Source: Microbacterium sp. nov. GSS16
GTDB lineage: Bacteria; Actinomycetota; Actinomycetes; Actinomycetales; Microbacteriaceae
Direction: 5' to 3'
Assembly: GCF_028198145.1 (NCBI RefSeq)
Contig: NZ_CP116338.1
Span: forward strand, 310,001-374,000
DNA length: 64,000 nucleotides
Shown: piece by piece, positions 1 through 7,013 of the stretch
Numbering within the stretch: the first letter of the stretch is position 1
Layout: every line of letters starts with the position of its first letter
Notes under the pieces: generated by a model
What the model saw: only the letters and a program-made list of their open reading frames with translations
What the model was told of the DNA's origin: nothing
The model's database searches: none
Program-made: the position numbers and the translations under genes

Positions 1-923
1 ATGCCGACGACGACCGCCTGCTCCAAGCCCGGGACGCCGCGCACGATCCGCTCGACGCGGTCGAGCGACACGTTGATCCCGCCCGACACGATCACGTTGT
101 CGATGCGGCCGGTGATGGAAAGACGTCCGTCGTCGCCGATCGTGCCGGCGTCTCCGGTGCGGTACCAGCGGGCGCCGTCGGGTGCGGTGACGAACACCTG
201 CTCCGAGCGCTCGGCGTCGCCGAGATATCCGTCGGCGAGCATCAGCCCGCCGATGCGGATCTCGCCATCGACCTCGACGAGGCGGACTCCGTCGAGCGGG
301 ATGCCGTCGTACACGCATCCGCCCGCGGTCTCGCTGGAGCCGTAGGTGCGCACGATCCGCGCGCCCGCGGCCGCGGCGCGCATGCGCTGCTGCTCGGGCA
401 GCGCCTGACCGCCGACGAGGATCGCCCGGTACGACGCGAGCGCGTCGCGCACCTCCGGTCGTGATTCGGCCGCGTCGAGCAGCGTGGCCAGCTGTGCGGG
501 TACGAACGAGGTGAAGCGGTGCACGTCGTCGCGCATCCGCTCCGTCGCGTCGACGAACGAGTTGACGGTGAACCGCCCGGCGAGCAGCACCGGCTCGTAG
601 CCGGCGAGCAGCGAGCGCGCCAGCACCTGCACACCGGCGATGTATGCGGCGGGCAGGGCGAGCATCCACTGGCCGGACCCGAGGCGTGGGACGGTCGCCT
701 CAGCACTCGCGCGCAGGGCAGCGGCGCTGAGCACGACGCGTTTGGGGATGCCGCTGGACCCGGACGTCGCGATGACCACCGCCGTGCCTGCGGGCACGAC
801 ATCCTCCGCCGACGGCTCGAAGCCGAGGGCCAGAGGGCTCGATCCGTCAAGCGCTGCGGGAAGAGCATCCCGCACCGCGGCCGCATCCGCGCCGTCGATC
901 TCCCGCAGACTCGTCACGGCCAC
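1..923 (-). CDS. menE: o-Succinylbenzoate-CoA ligase MenE, 3' end beyond the window
   Basis: Adenylate-forming ligase that makes o-succinylbenzoyl-CoA for menaquinone synthesis in the cytoplasm. It reads leftward off base 1, so only the first 307 residues are present. Visible ANL-superfamily motifs are the phosphate loop TSGSSGIPK (residues 53-61), YGSSETAGG near 193, then RWYRTGDAG and ITGRIDNVI near the cut end. The stretch before the P-loop is only about 50 residues. The GTG at 923 lies 4 bases after the menB stop with no clear ribosome-binding site, suggesting translational coupling; a second in-frame GTG lies six bases downstream. The location behind menB and near menC supports MenE over other acyl-CoA ligases. 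Confidence 0.93.
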   Translation of the reverse strand, partial: MAVTSLREIDGADAAAVRDALPAALDGSSPLALGFEPSAEDVVPAGTAVVIATSGSSGIPKRVVLSAAALRASAEATVPRLGSGQWMLALPAAYIAGVQVLARSLLAGYEPVLLAGRFTVNSFVDATERMRDDVHRFTSFVPAQLATLLDAAESRPEVRDALASYRAILVGGQALPEQQRMRAAAAGARIVRTYGSSETAGGCVYDGIPLDGVRLVEVDGEIRIGGLMLADGYLGDAERSEQVFVTAPDGARWYRTGDAGTIGDDGRLSITGRIDNVIVSGGINVSLDRVERIVRGVPGLEQAVVVG

Positions 924-927
924 GAGC

Positions 928-1839
928 TCAGAAGTGGTAAGGGAAAGGCGACCAGTCCGGGTCGCGCTTCTCGAGGAACGAATCGCGGCCCTCGACGGCC
1001 TCGTCGGTGCCGTAGGCCAGGCGGGTCGCCTCGCCGGCGAACACCTGCTGGCCGACCAGTCCGTCGTCCACAGCATTGAAGGCGAACTTCAGCATCCGGA
1101 TCGCGGTGGGCGACTTCGTCAGCACCGTGCGCGCCATCTTCAGCGCCTCGCGCTCGAGCTCGGCGTGCGGCACGACGCGGTTGACCGCACCCATCTCGTA
1201 GGCGCGCTGGGCCGAGTACTCCTCGGCGAGGAAGAACACCTCGCGGGCGATCTTCTGCCCGGTCTGGCGCGCCATGTACGCCGAGCCGTAGCCGGCGTCG
1301 AAGCTGCCCACGTCGGCATCCGTCTGCTTGAACCGACCGTGCTCGGCACTCGCGATCGTCAGGTCGCACACCACGTGCAGCGAGTGCCCGCCGCCGGCCG
1401 CCCAGCCCGGGACGACGGCGATCACGACCTTGGGCAGGAACCGGATCAGCCGCTGCACCTCGAGGATGTGCAGCCGGCCGGCGCGCGCGGTGTCGTGCAC
1501 CGTCGCCTCGTCGTCGGAGTACTTGTAGCCGTCGCGACCGCGGATGCGCTGGTCGCCGCCCGAGCAGAACGCCCAGCCGCCGTCCTTCGGACTCGGGCCG
1601 TTGCCGGTGAGCAGCACGGCGCCGATGCGGGGGTCCTGCCGAGCGATGTCGAGGGCACGGTAGAGCTCGTCGACCGTATGCGGGCGGAACGCGTTGCGCA
1701 CCTCGGGCCGGTCGAACGCGATGCGGGCGACGCCCCCGTCGCGCGACACGTGCGCGGTGATGTCGGTGTAGTCCTCGGCTCCGGGGGCGAGCTGCCACTC
1801 GGACGGATCGAAGATGTCGGAGACGAAGTCGGCGGTCAC
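928..1839 (-). CDS. menB: 1,4-Dihydroxy-2-naphthoyl-CoA synthase MenB
   Basis: Crotonase-fold enzyme that closes the second ring of the naphthoquinone, using the MenE product. About 303 residues. Family signatures are FCSGGDQRIRG and GWAAGGGHSLHVV (oxyanion-hole loops) and the MenB-specific VGSFDAGYGSAY. A TTG further upstream (1857) would add six residues, but I prefer the GTG at 1839 because a -10-like TAGGCT (1852-1847, minus) ends exactly 7 bases before it, the pattern of a leaderless transcript. The gene is followed by menE and shares a 70-base divergent region with the cyclophilin gene at 1910. Confidence 0.95.
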   Translation of the reverse strand: MTADFVSDIFDPSEWQLAPGAEDYTDITAHVSRDGGVARIAFDRPEVRNAFRPHTVDELYRALDIARQDPRIGAVLLTGNGPSPKDGGWAFCSGGDQRIRGRDGYKYSDDEATVHDTARAGRLHILEVQRLIRFLPKVVIAVVPGWAAGGGHSLHVVCDLTIASAEHGRFKQTDADVGSFDAGYGSAYMARQTGQKIAREVFFLAEEYSAQRAYEMGAVNRVVPHAELEREALKMARTVLTKSPTAIRMLKFAFNAVDDGLVGQQVFAGEATRLAYGTDEAVEGRDSFLEKRDPDWSPFPYHF

Positions 1840-1846
1840 GGCACTC

Positions 1847-1903
1847 AGCCTAATCAACCGCCGGACAGGTGCGACCGGGTCGCATGGCCAGCTCGCGTAC
1901 GAT
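1847..1903. promoter_or_regulatory. Divergent leaderless promoters of menB and the cyclophilin gene
   Basis: Two -10-like hexamers sit back to back. On the minus strand TAGGCT occupies 1852-1847, 7 bases before the menB GTG (1839). On the plus strand TACGAT occupies 1898-1903, 6 bases before the cyclophilin GTG (1910). No Shine-Dalgarno sequence precedes either start. Clear -35 boxes are not visible. The -10 assignments are inference from spacing. Confidence 0.5.
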
Positions 1904-1909
1904 CGTGGC

Positions 1910-2608
1910 GTGCGCCTGACAACTCACCTCCGCCGTTCCGTGCTCGCTCTCACCGCCGCTGCGGCGCTCGCCCTGGCGGGCTGCGCGTCGAATCCGGATG
2001 CCGCGGATCCGGGCTCATCGGATCCCGCGCCGTCGTCGTCCGCGACGCAGGCTCCCGGAACCTGCTCCTACCCGCAGGACGGCCGCCCCGCGTCGAAGGC
2101 TGTCGACGCACCCGCTGGCGAGCCCACCGAGACAGGCGAGGTGCCCGTCACGATCACGACGGGCGTGGGCGAGCTGAAGACCACGCTCGACGCCTCGAAA
2201 ACGCCGTGCACAGTGAACAGCTTCCTCTCGCTCGCCGAGCAGGGCTACTTCGACGGCACCACCTGCCATCGACTCACCACCGACGGCATCTTCGTGCTGC
2301 AGTGCGGCGACCCGAGCGCGAAGGGAACGGGCGGTCCCGGCTACTCGTTCGCCGACGAACTCGACGGCTCCGAGACCTACGAGGCCGGCACGCTCGCGAT
2401 GGCCAACGCCGGCCCCGACACCAACGGGTCGCAGTTCTTCATCGTCTACGCCGACAGCCAGCTGCCGCCGAGCTACACGGTTTTCGGCCACCTCGACGAG
2501 ACGTCCACCGCGATCGTCGCGGATGTCGCATCCGCCGGCACCGAGAACGGCGGCCCCGACGGGGCTCCGAAGACCCCGGTCATGATCGAGAGCGTCACCA
2601 AGGGCTGA
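1910..2608 (+). CDS. Lipoprotein cyclophilin-type peptidyl-prolyl cis-trans isomerase
   Basis: Secreted, lipid-anchored proline isomerase that probably helps fold exported proteins at the outer face of the membrane. 232 residues. A lipoprotein signal ends in LALAGC with the acylated Cys at residue 25, followed by a Ser/Pro/Asp-rich linker. The cyclophilin domain (about residues 75-232) carries CHRL, FVLQCGDP (the usual F-x-Q-G-GDP with Cys for one Gly), ANAGPDTNGSQFFI and VFGHLDE. The GTG start at 1910 fits a -10 box TACGAT ending 6 bases upstream and gives a compact signal peptide. The gene stands alone and is followed by a strong hairpin. Confidence 0.9.
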   Translation: MRLTTHLRRSVLALTAAAALALAGCASNPDAADPGSSDPAPSSSATQAPGTCSYPQDGRPASKAVDAPAGEPTETGEVPVTITTGVGELKTTLDASKTPCTVNSFLSLAEQGYFDGTTCHRLTTDGIFVLQCGDPSAKGTGGPGYSFADELDGSETYEAGTLAMANAGPDTNGSQFFIVYADSQLPPSYTVFGHLDETSTAIVADVASAGTENGGPDGAPKTPVMIESVTKG

Positions 2609-2656
2609 CGCCGCGCACCCCGGCGCCGTCTTCTGCGCCGAGACGTCTCTTCGCAT

Positions 2657-2696
2657 CGAGACCCCCACCTCGGAACGTCCGCAGGTGGGGGTCTCG
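2657..2696. terminator. Perfect 14-bp hairpin (GAGACCCC family, copy A)
   Basis: Arms 2657-2670 and 2683-2696 (CGAGACCCCCACCT and its exact complement) enclose a 12-base loop. It follows the cyclophilin stop by 48 bases and precedes the convergent HAAS-domain gene, so it can end both transcripts, although no T-run follows. A further GGGGGTCTCAGCG half-copy lies at about 2706. Related hairpins occur at 19137 and 48981. Confidence 0.7.
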
Positions 2697-2812
2697 GCGT
2701 TGTCTGGGGGTCTCAGCGCTCGGCGGTGGGTGCCGGCCGTCGGTGCCGGCCGTCGGTGCCCGCCGGCGGGAGCTCGCCGGTCAGCGCTCGCCGCCGGGAG
2801 GGCAGCCGCGGA

Positions 2813-3769
2813 TCAGCGGGCCAGACGGGCGCGGGCGGCCTTGCGCCAGCCGTCGATCATGTCGCCGACGGCGATGCCCACGATGCCGATGCCGGTGAGC
2901 ACGGCCAGGACGGTCACGGCGTCATCCCCCGCCCCGTTGCTCAGGAACACATCGTCGACGAAGCGCGGGTTGTACAGCATCCCGTTCATCAGCGCGGTCA
3001 GGGCGAGCACCATGACGACTGCCGCCAGGGCGGCATTGATCCACGCGAACGTCATCGTCCAGTGCCCGCGAGCGAAGACCGCGACCGAGAGCACGGCCTC
3101 GGCGACGAGCAGCGCCAGCAGCGCGCCGATGCCCCACGGCCACAACCCCGGGTTCAGGATCGACAGCGGCTCATCAACGGAGGCCGTCCAGCCGCGCAGC
3201 TGATCCCATACGAGCACCCCGGCGAACAGCGCGAGCATGATCAGCGAGGCGATCAGATCGGCGTGCCCGGCGCCGCTCTGCGCATCTTCGGGCAGCTGAT
3301 CGACGCTCCACCTGACGCCGGTGTCGGCCCCCGTCCGCTCGAGGATGAAGAAGACCAGCGTCGTCCAGAACGAGACGTGCACGATCACCGACAGAGCGAC
3401 GACGATGGCCTCGCCGATGATCTCGCCGATGCCGGCGCCGGCGAGGGCCTGCGCGATCGCGACCCCGCCGAATGCGCAGGCCGGCACGATGGCGAGCAGG
3501 ATCTTCAGCAGCCGCCACCAGGTCAGGTAGTACTTCGGCCCGATCAGATGCAGCGGCCGATCGGCGTATCCCGCGGCCAGCGCCGCGGGATCGCCCAGTT
3601 CGGTGAGCACGGCGTGCTCGGCATGCTCGAAGGTCTCGCCGTTCTCGGTGCGGGCGTCGACGGCATCCGCGATCGAGGCGCGCAGCTCGTCGCCGACCTC
3701 CTTCTGCAGTCCGGCTGGGAGGCTTCGCACGGTGGCGGCGATGTACCGGTCGGTCAGTGTGGCGGTCAT
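2813..3769 (-). CDS. HAAS-domain integral membrane protein, partner of PadR
   Basis: 318 residues. The first 75 or so match the cytoplasmic HAAS-type (permease-prefix) domain that accompanies PadR regulators: helical, with RSLPAGLQKEVGDELRASI and VLTELGDPAALAAGYADRP. About six hydrophobic segments follow, roughly at residues 88-110, 122-144, 168-186, 210-230, 240-262 and 285-305. Function is not established: such proteins are thought to sense or modify the envelope. The start ATG (3769) lies one base after the PadR stop, so the two form an operon with padR first. The A/V/G-rich C-terminal half has no enzymatic motif. Confidence 0.75.
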   Translation of the reverse strand: MTATLTDRYIAATVRSLPAGLQKEVGDELRASIADAVDARTENGETFEHAEHAVLTELGDPAALAAGYADRPLHLIGPKYYLTWWRLLKILLAIVPACAFGGVAIAQALAGAGIGEIIGEAIVVALSVIVHVSFWTTLVFFILERTGADTGVRWSVDQLPEDAQSGAGHADLIASLIMLALFAGVLVWDQLRGWTASVDEPLSILNPGLWPWGIGALLALLVAEAVLSVAVFARGHWTMTFAWINAALAAVVMVLALTALMNGMLYNPRFVDDVFLSNGAGDDAVTVLAVLTGIGIVGIAVGDMIDGWRKAARARLAR

Positions 3770-3770
3770 G

Positions 3771-4106
3771 TCAGTTCTCCTCGTCGCGGAGCGCGGCGGT
3801 CGCGGCGGCGATTGCCGCGACCTCCTGAGTCAGTGCGGTCGCGAGGCGGACGCCCGCCTCGGAGGTGCGGTAGAACTTGCGGGGCCTCGCCTCGTCTGTG
3901 TTCCACTCGCTGTCGAGATAGCCCTGCTTCTCGAGTCGGCGCAGCAGCGGGTAGAGCGTGTTGGCATCGGTGGGGAAGCCGGCGGACGCCAGCTGCTCCA
4001 GCAGGCCGTACCCGTAACCCGGGGTGCGCAGCAGCTGCAGGCTGGCGAGCACGATGGTGCCTCGCCGCAGCTCCTGCAGGTGGACGTCGAACTCGCTGTC
4101 GCTCAT
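3771..4106 (-). CDS. PadR-family transcriptional regulator
   Basis: Winged-helix repressor of about 111 residues. The PadR core is plain: RRGTIVLASLQLL, the PGYGYGLLEQL helix, TLYPLLRRLEKQGYL (recognition helix) and the wing RPRKFYRTSEAG. A C-terminal helix ending AAATAALRDEEN probably dimerises. I chose ATG 4106 rather than GTG 4115 because a -10 box TATAGT ends 7 bases before it, giving a leaderless start; GTG 4115 would overlap that -10 box. It is co-transcribed with the membrane protein at 2813 and very likely represses its own promoter through the palindrome at 4122. Confidence 0.88.
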   Translation of the reverse strand: MSDSEFDVHLQELRRGTIVLASLQLLRTPGYGYGLLEQLASAGFPTDANTLYPLLRRLEKQGYLDSEWNTDEARPRKFYRTSEAGVRLATALTQEVAAIAAATAALRDEEN

Positions 4107-4113
4107 GTGAGTC

Positions 4114-4143
4114 ACTATATTGTGTGACGCACACCATTGTCAA
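4114..4143 (-). promoter_or_regulatory. padR promoter with operator palindrome in the spacer
   Basis: Minus strand: a perfect -35 TTGACA (4143-4138), an 18-base spacer, then -10 TATAGT (4119-4114). The spacer holds the perfect inverted repeat GTGTG-ACG-CACAC (4122-4134). A repressor bound there would block RNA polymerase, as expected for PadR self-repression. Transcription should start at or next to the ATG at 4106. Confidence 0.7.
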
Positions 4144-4183
4144 CGACACATTGATGGTCTCGACGCCGCCGTAGTCTGGGGCG

Positions 4184-5236
4184 ATGAGCCCACCGGTGCA
4201 GATCCGCCGCGTCGATCCGTTCGACACCGTCGAGCACAACCAGTGGTGGCAGGCTTATGCCGAGGCCAAGCGCGCCGACATGGGCGAGAACGCGCTGATC
4301 TGGACGCTCGAAGAGAGTCGCGCCGAGATGCAGCAGCGCTCCGAGAACACCGAGCGTCGCACCTACGTCGCCGTGCTCGACGGCGCGGTCGTGGGCGGCG
4401 GATCGCTCGCCCTCAGTTTGAAAGACAACCTGCGCTCCGCCGCCGTCGGCGTGACCGTGCCGCTCGCCCATCGCCGACGGGGTGTCGGCTCCGCCCTGCT
4501 CGCGCACATCGAGGCCGAGGCGGCTACCGCCGATCGCACGATCCTGCGCGCCGAGACGGCGTGGCCGGCATCCGCGCCCGACGACGGCGCCGGGCAGCCG
4601 GGGATCGAATTCGCGCGACGGCACGGATACACGCTCGCCCTCAGCGACCTGCAGAACCGCCTCGAGCTGCCGGTCGATGACGCGATCATCGACGAGCTGC
4701 TCGCCGAGGCACCCGCCGAGGGGTACGCGATCCGCAGCTGGGTAGGTCCAGTGCCCGACGAGATCGTCGCCGAGTGGGCGGCTCTCGACGCCGTTCTCGA
4801 CACCGAGGCGCCGACCGGCGAGCTCGACATCGAGGCCGCGTCAGCCGACGTCGCCGACTACCGCGCCGACGAGCAGATGCAGGCCCTGCAGGGCCGCACA
4901 TCGTTCGGAACGGTGGCTCTGACGTCCGACGGCCGGGTCGCCGCGTACACGCAGCTCGTCGTCTCCGGTGACGACGGCAACGCGTACCAGTGGGGAACTC
5001 TCGTGCGCCGCGAGGACCGCGGCCACCGCCTCGGCCTGCGCGTGAAGCTCGAGAACCTGCGAATGCTGCAGCGTCACTCCCCCGAGACGCCGCGCATCTA
5101 CACCTACAACGCCGCGTCGAATGCGCACATGCTCGCGGTCAACACCCGCCTCGGCTTCCGGCCCACCGGGCGCCTCGGCGAGCTGCAGAAGAAGGCCGAT
5201 CGACCTCGCGCGCCGAGGCCGGGTGCGCGGGCATGA
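4184..5236 (+). CDS. Two-domain GNAT-family acetyltransferase
   Basis: 350 residues with two GNAT folds. The first (about 1-165) has the acetyl-CoA loop VPLAHRRRGVGSALL (Arg98 to Gly102 region). The second (about 185-340) has RREDRGHRLGLRVKLENL and the NAASNAHMLAVNTRLGF motif near its end. Tandem GNAT proteins of this kind act on small amines or aminoglycosides in other actinobacteria, but the substrate here cannot be read. The ATG at 4184 follows -10-like TAGTCT (4172-4177) by 6 bases, so the transcript looks leaderless. Its stop is 8 bases before menC, suggesting co-transcription; menC also has a weak -10-like CATGAT (5232-5237). Confidence 0.85.
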   Translation: MSPPVQIRRVDPFDTVEHNQWWQAYAEAKRADMGENALIWTLEESRAEMQQRSENTERRTYVAVLDGAVVGGGSLALSLKDNLRSAAVGVTVPLAHRRRGVGSALLAHIEAEAATADRTILRAETAWPASAPDDGAGQPGIEFARRHGYTLALSDLQNRLELPVDDAIIDELLAEAPAEGYAIRSWVGPVPDEIVAEWAALDAVLDTEAPTGELDIEAASADVADYRADEQMQALQGRTSFGTVALTSDGRVAAYTQLVVSGDDGNAYQWGTLVRREDRGHRLGLRVKLENLRMLQRHSPETPRIYTYNAASNAHMLAVNTRLGFRPTGRLGELQKKADRPRAPRPGARA

Positions 5237-5243
5237 TGGACGC

Positions 5244-6224
5244 ATGACGCCGCCCCTCGCCGACCTGCTCGCGACCGCCCGCGTGGTCGCCCTGCCGATG
5301 AACACGCGCTTCCGCGGCGTCGACGTGCGCGAGGCGCTGCTGTTCGAGGGGCCGCAGGGCTGGGCGGAGTTCTCGCCGTTCGTCGAGTACGCCGACGCCG
5401 AGGCCGCCACCTGGCTCGCTGCGGCGATCGACTTCGCCTGGCACGAGCAACCCGCCGCGCTGCGCGAGCGCATCCCCGTCAACGCCACCGTTCCGGCCGT
5501 CGACGCGGCGCGAGTGCCGGAGGTTCTCGCGCGATTCGACGGATGCCGCACCGCCAAGGTCAAGGTGGCCGAGCGCGGCGAGGTGCTGGCCGACGACATC
5601 GCCCGTGTGCGCGCCGTTCGCGCGCAGATGGGGCCGGAAGGGCGGATCCGCGTCGACGCGAACGCGGGCTGGAACGTCGACGAGGCCGAGCACGCCATCC
5701 ACGCTCTCGCCGAGTTCGATCTGGAATACGCCGAGCAGCCCTGCGCATCGGTCGACGAGCTCGCGGAGCTGCGCCGTCGGGTGAAGCACATGAGCATCCC
5801 GATCGCCGCCGACGAGAGCATCCGCAAGGCCGATGATCCGCTGGCGGTCGCCCGCGCCGGCGCCGCGGACCTCGTCGTCATCAAAGCGCAGCCGCTCGGC
5901 GGCATCCGGCGAGCGCTCGACATCGTCGCGCAGGCAGGGCTGCCGGCGGTCGTCTCGAGCGCGCTCGACACCGCGGTGGGGCTGTCGCAGGGGGCGGCGC
6001 TCGCGGCGTCCCTCCCCTCTCTCGAGTTCGACTGCGGGCTAGGCACCGCCTCGCTCTTCACCGACGACGTCGCCGATGCCCGCCCGGTGGGCGGGTCGGT
6101 GTCGGCGGCGCGGGTGATTCCGGATGCCGGTGCGCTGTCGCGCCTGGAGGCGCCGGCCGAGCGGCGCGACTGGTGGCTGGCGCGTCTCGAGCGCTGCCAC
6201 GCGCTGCTGGACGCCCGACGCTGA
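5244..6224 (+). CDS. menC: o-Succinylbenzoate synthase MenC
   Basis: Enolase-superfamily dehydratase that turns SHCHC into o-succinylbenzoate, the substrate of MenE. 326 residues. Catalytic layout is complete: Lys105/Lys107 in TAKVKVAE, metal ligands Asp138 (RVDANAGW), Glu164 (YAEQPC) and Asp190 (IAADESI), and the second acid/base Lys214 in VVIKAQPLGG. The ATG at 5244 is chosen over in-frame codons further upstream, which lie inside the GNAT gene. Together with menE and menB this places three menaquinone genes within 6 kb. The gene converges on tetR. Confidence 0.95.
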   Translation: MTPPLADLLATARVVALPMNTRFRGVDVREALLFEGPQGWAEFSPFVEYADAEAATWLAAAIDFAWHEQPAALRERIPVNATVPAVDAARVPEVLARFDGCRTAKVKVAERGEVLADDIARVRAVRAQMGPEGRIRVDANAGWNVDEAEHAIHALAEFDLEYAEQPCASVDELAELRRRVKHMSIPIAADESIRKADDPLAVARAGAADLVVIKAQPLGGIRRALDIVAQAGLPAVVSSALDTAVGLSQGAALAASLPSLEFDCGLGTASLFTDDVADARPVGGSVSAARVIPDAGALSRLEAPAERRDWWLARLERCHALLDARR

Positions 6225-6297
6225 GGCCATCGACCAGGACCGGCGGCAGAGCAAGCGACCGGAGCAGGCGAATAGGGCCGGCGCGCGGGGCCGGCGT

Positions 6298-6909
6298 CTA
6301 AAGCCGGATCAGCTCGACCATTCGGCCGAGAGCCTCGCTGCCCGTGCGGCGCAGTCGGTCGGAGTCGTCGCCGTTCATGGCGGCGCGCACGCTCATGCCC
6401 TCCCACACGATCATCAGCAGCCGGGCAGCCTCCTCTGCGTCGATGCGCAGGGCGATCTGCCCCGAGTCGACGATCTCCTGGATGATCGCGACGATGCTCT
6501 GCATCATCTCGTTCTCCTGCGCGAGGTAGGCCGCGCCGAACGACGGGTCTCGCAGTGCGCGGATGCGGATCTCGCTCATCATCATCACGCCGACCCGGTC
6601 GTCGGCGCCGGAGTCCATGATCTGCTGCACGAGGTCGGCCGGGTCGCAGTCGTCGATGGCGTTCTGGCCGACGAGAGCCGAGACACGCTCGCGGACGGCC
6701 TGCAGGCGCGCTTCGCCGACCGATGCGGCGAGCTCGAGGAACAGGGCGTCCTTCGACTCGAAGTTCGAGTAGAACGCGCCGCGGGTGAATCCGGCCCGCT
6801 CGCAGACGGCCTCGACGGTGGCGCCCTCCAGACCCACTTCGGCGAACACCTGCGCAGCCGCCTCGAGCAGGCGCGCGCGAGTGTTCTCACGGCTGCGCGT
6901 CGTCGACAT
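6298..6909 (-). CDS. TetR-family repressor
   Basis: 203 residues. The N-terminal helix-turn-helix is canonical: RARLLEAAAQVFAEVG, then TVEAVCERAGFTRGAFYSNF and SKDALF. The remaining 140 residues form the ligand and dimer domain and identify no ligand. The start is ATG 6909, because AAGGAGGAG lies 3-4 bases upstream; the GTG at 6924 would put that ribosome-binding site inside the gene. It diverges from the MMPL exporter gene at 7014 across a 35-bp palindrome, so it most likely represses the exporter and itself. Confidence 0.92.
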   Translation of the reverse strand: MSTTRSRENTRARLLEAAAQVFAEVGLEGATVEAVCERAGFTRGAFYSNFESKDALFLELAASVGEARLQAVRERVSALVGQNAIDDCDPADLVQQIMDSGADDRVGVMMMSEIRIRALRDPSFGAAYLAQENEMMQSIVAIIQEIVDSGQIALRIDAEEAARLLMIVWEGMSVRAAMNGDDSDRLRRTGSEALGRMVELIRL

Positions 6910-6960
6910 CGGCTCCTCCTTCACATCGGGTGCACAGCATCCGGCACCCCGATGCCCTTA

Positions 6961-6995
6961 CGATACATCTACGTATTCAATACATCTGTGTATCG
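6961..6995. promoter_or_regulatory. 35-bp imperfect palindrome, TetR operator
   Basis: Centred on C6978. The inner GTATT-C-AATAC (6973-6983) and outer CGATACA / TGTATCG ends (6961-6967 and 6989-6995) are perfect, with mismatches between. A/T content is well above the surroundings. It lies between divergent tetR and mmpL and probably covers both promoters, so it is the natural operator for the neighbouring TetR protein. Confidence 0.75.
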
Positions 6996-7013
6996 AGATT
7001 CCGCGGAGGCCGC

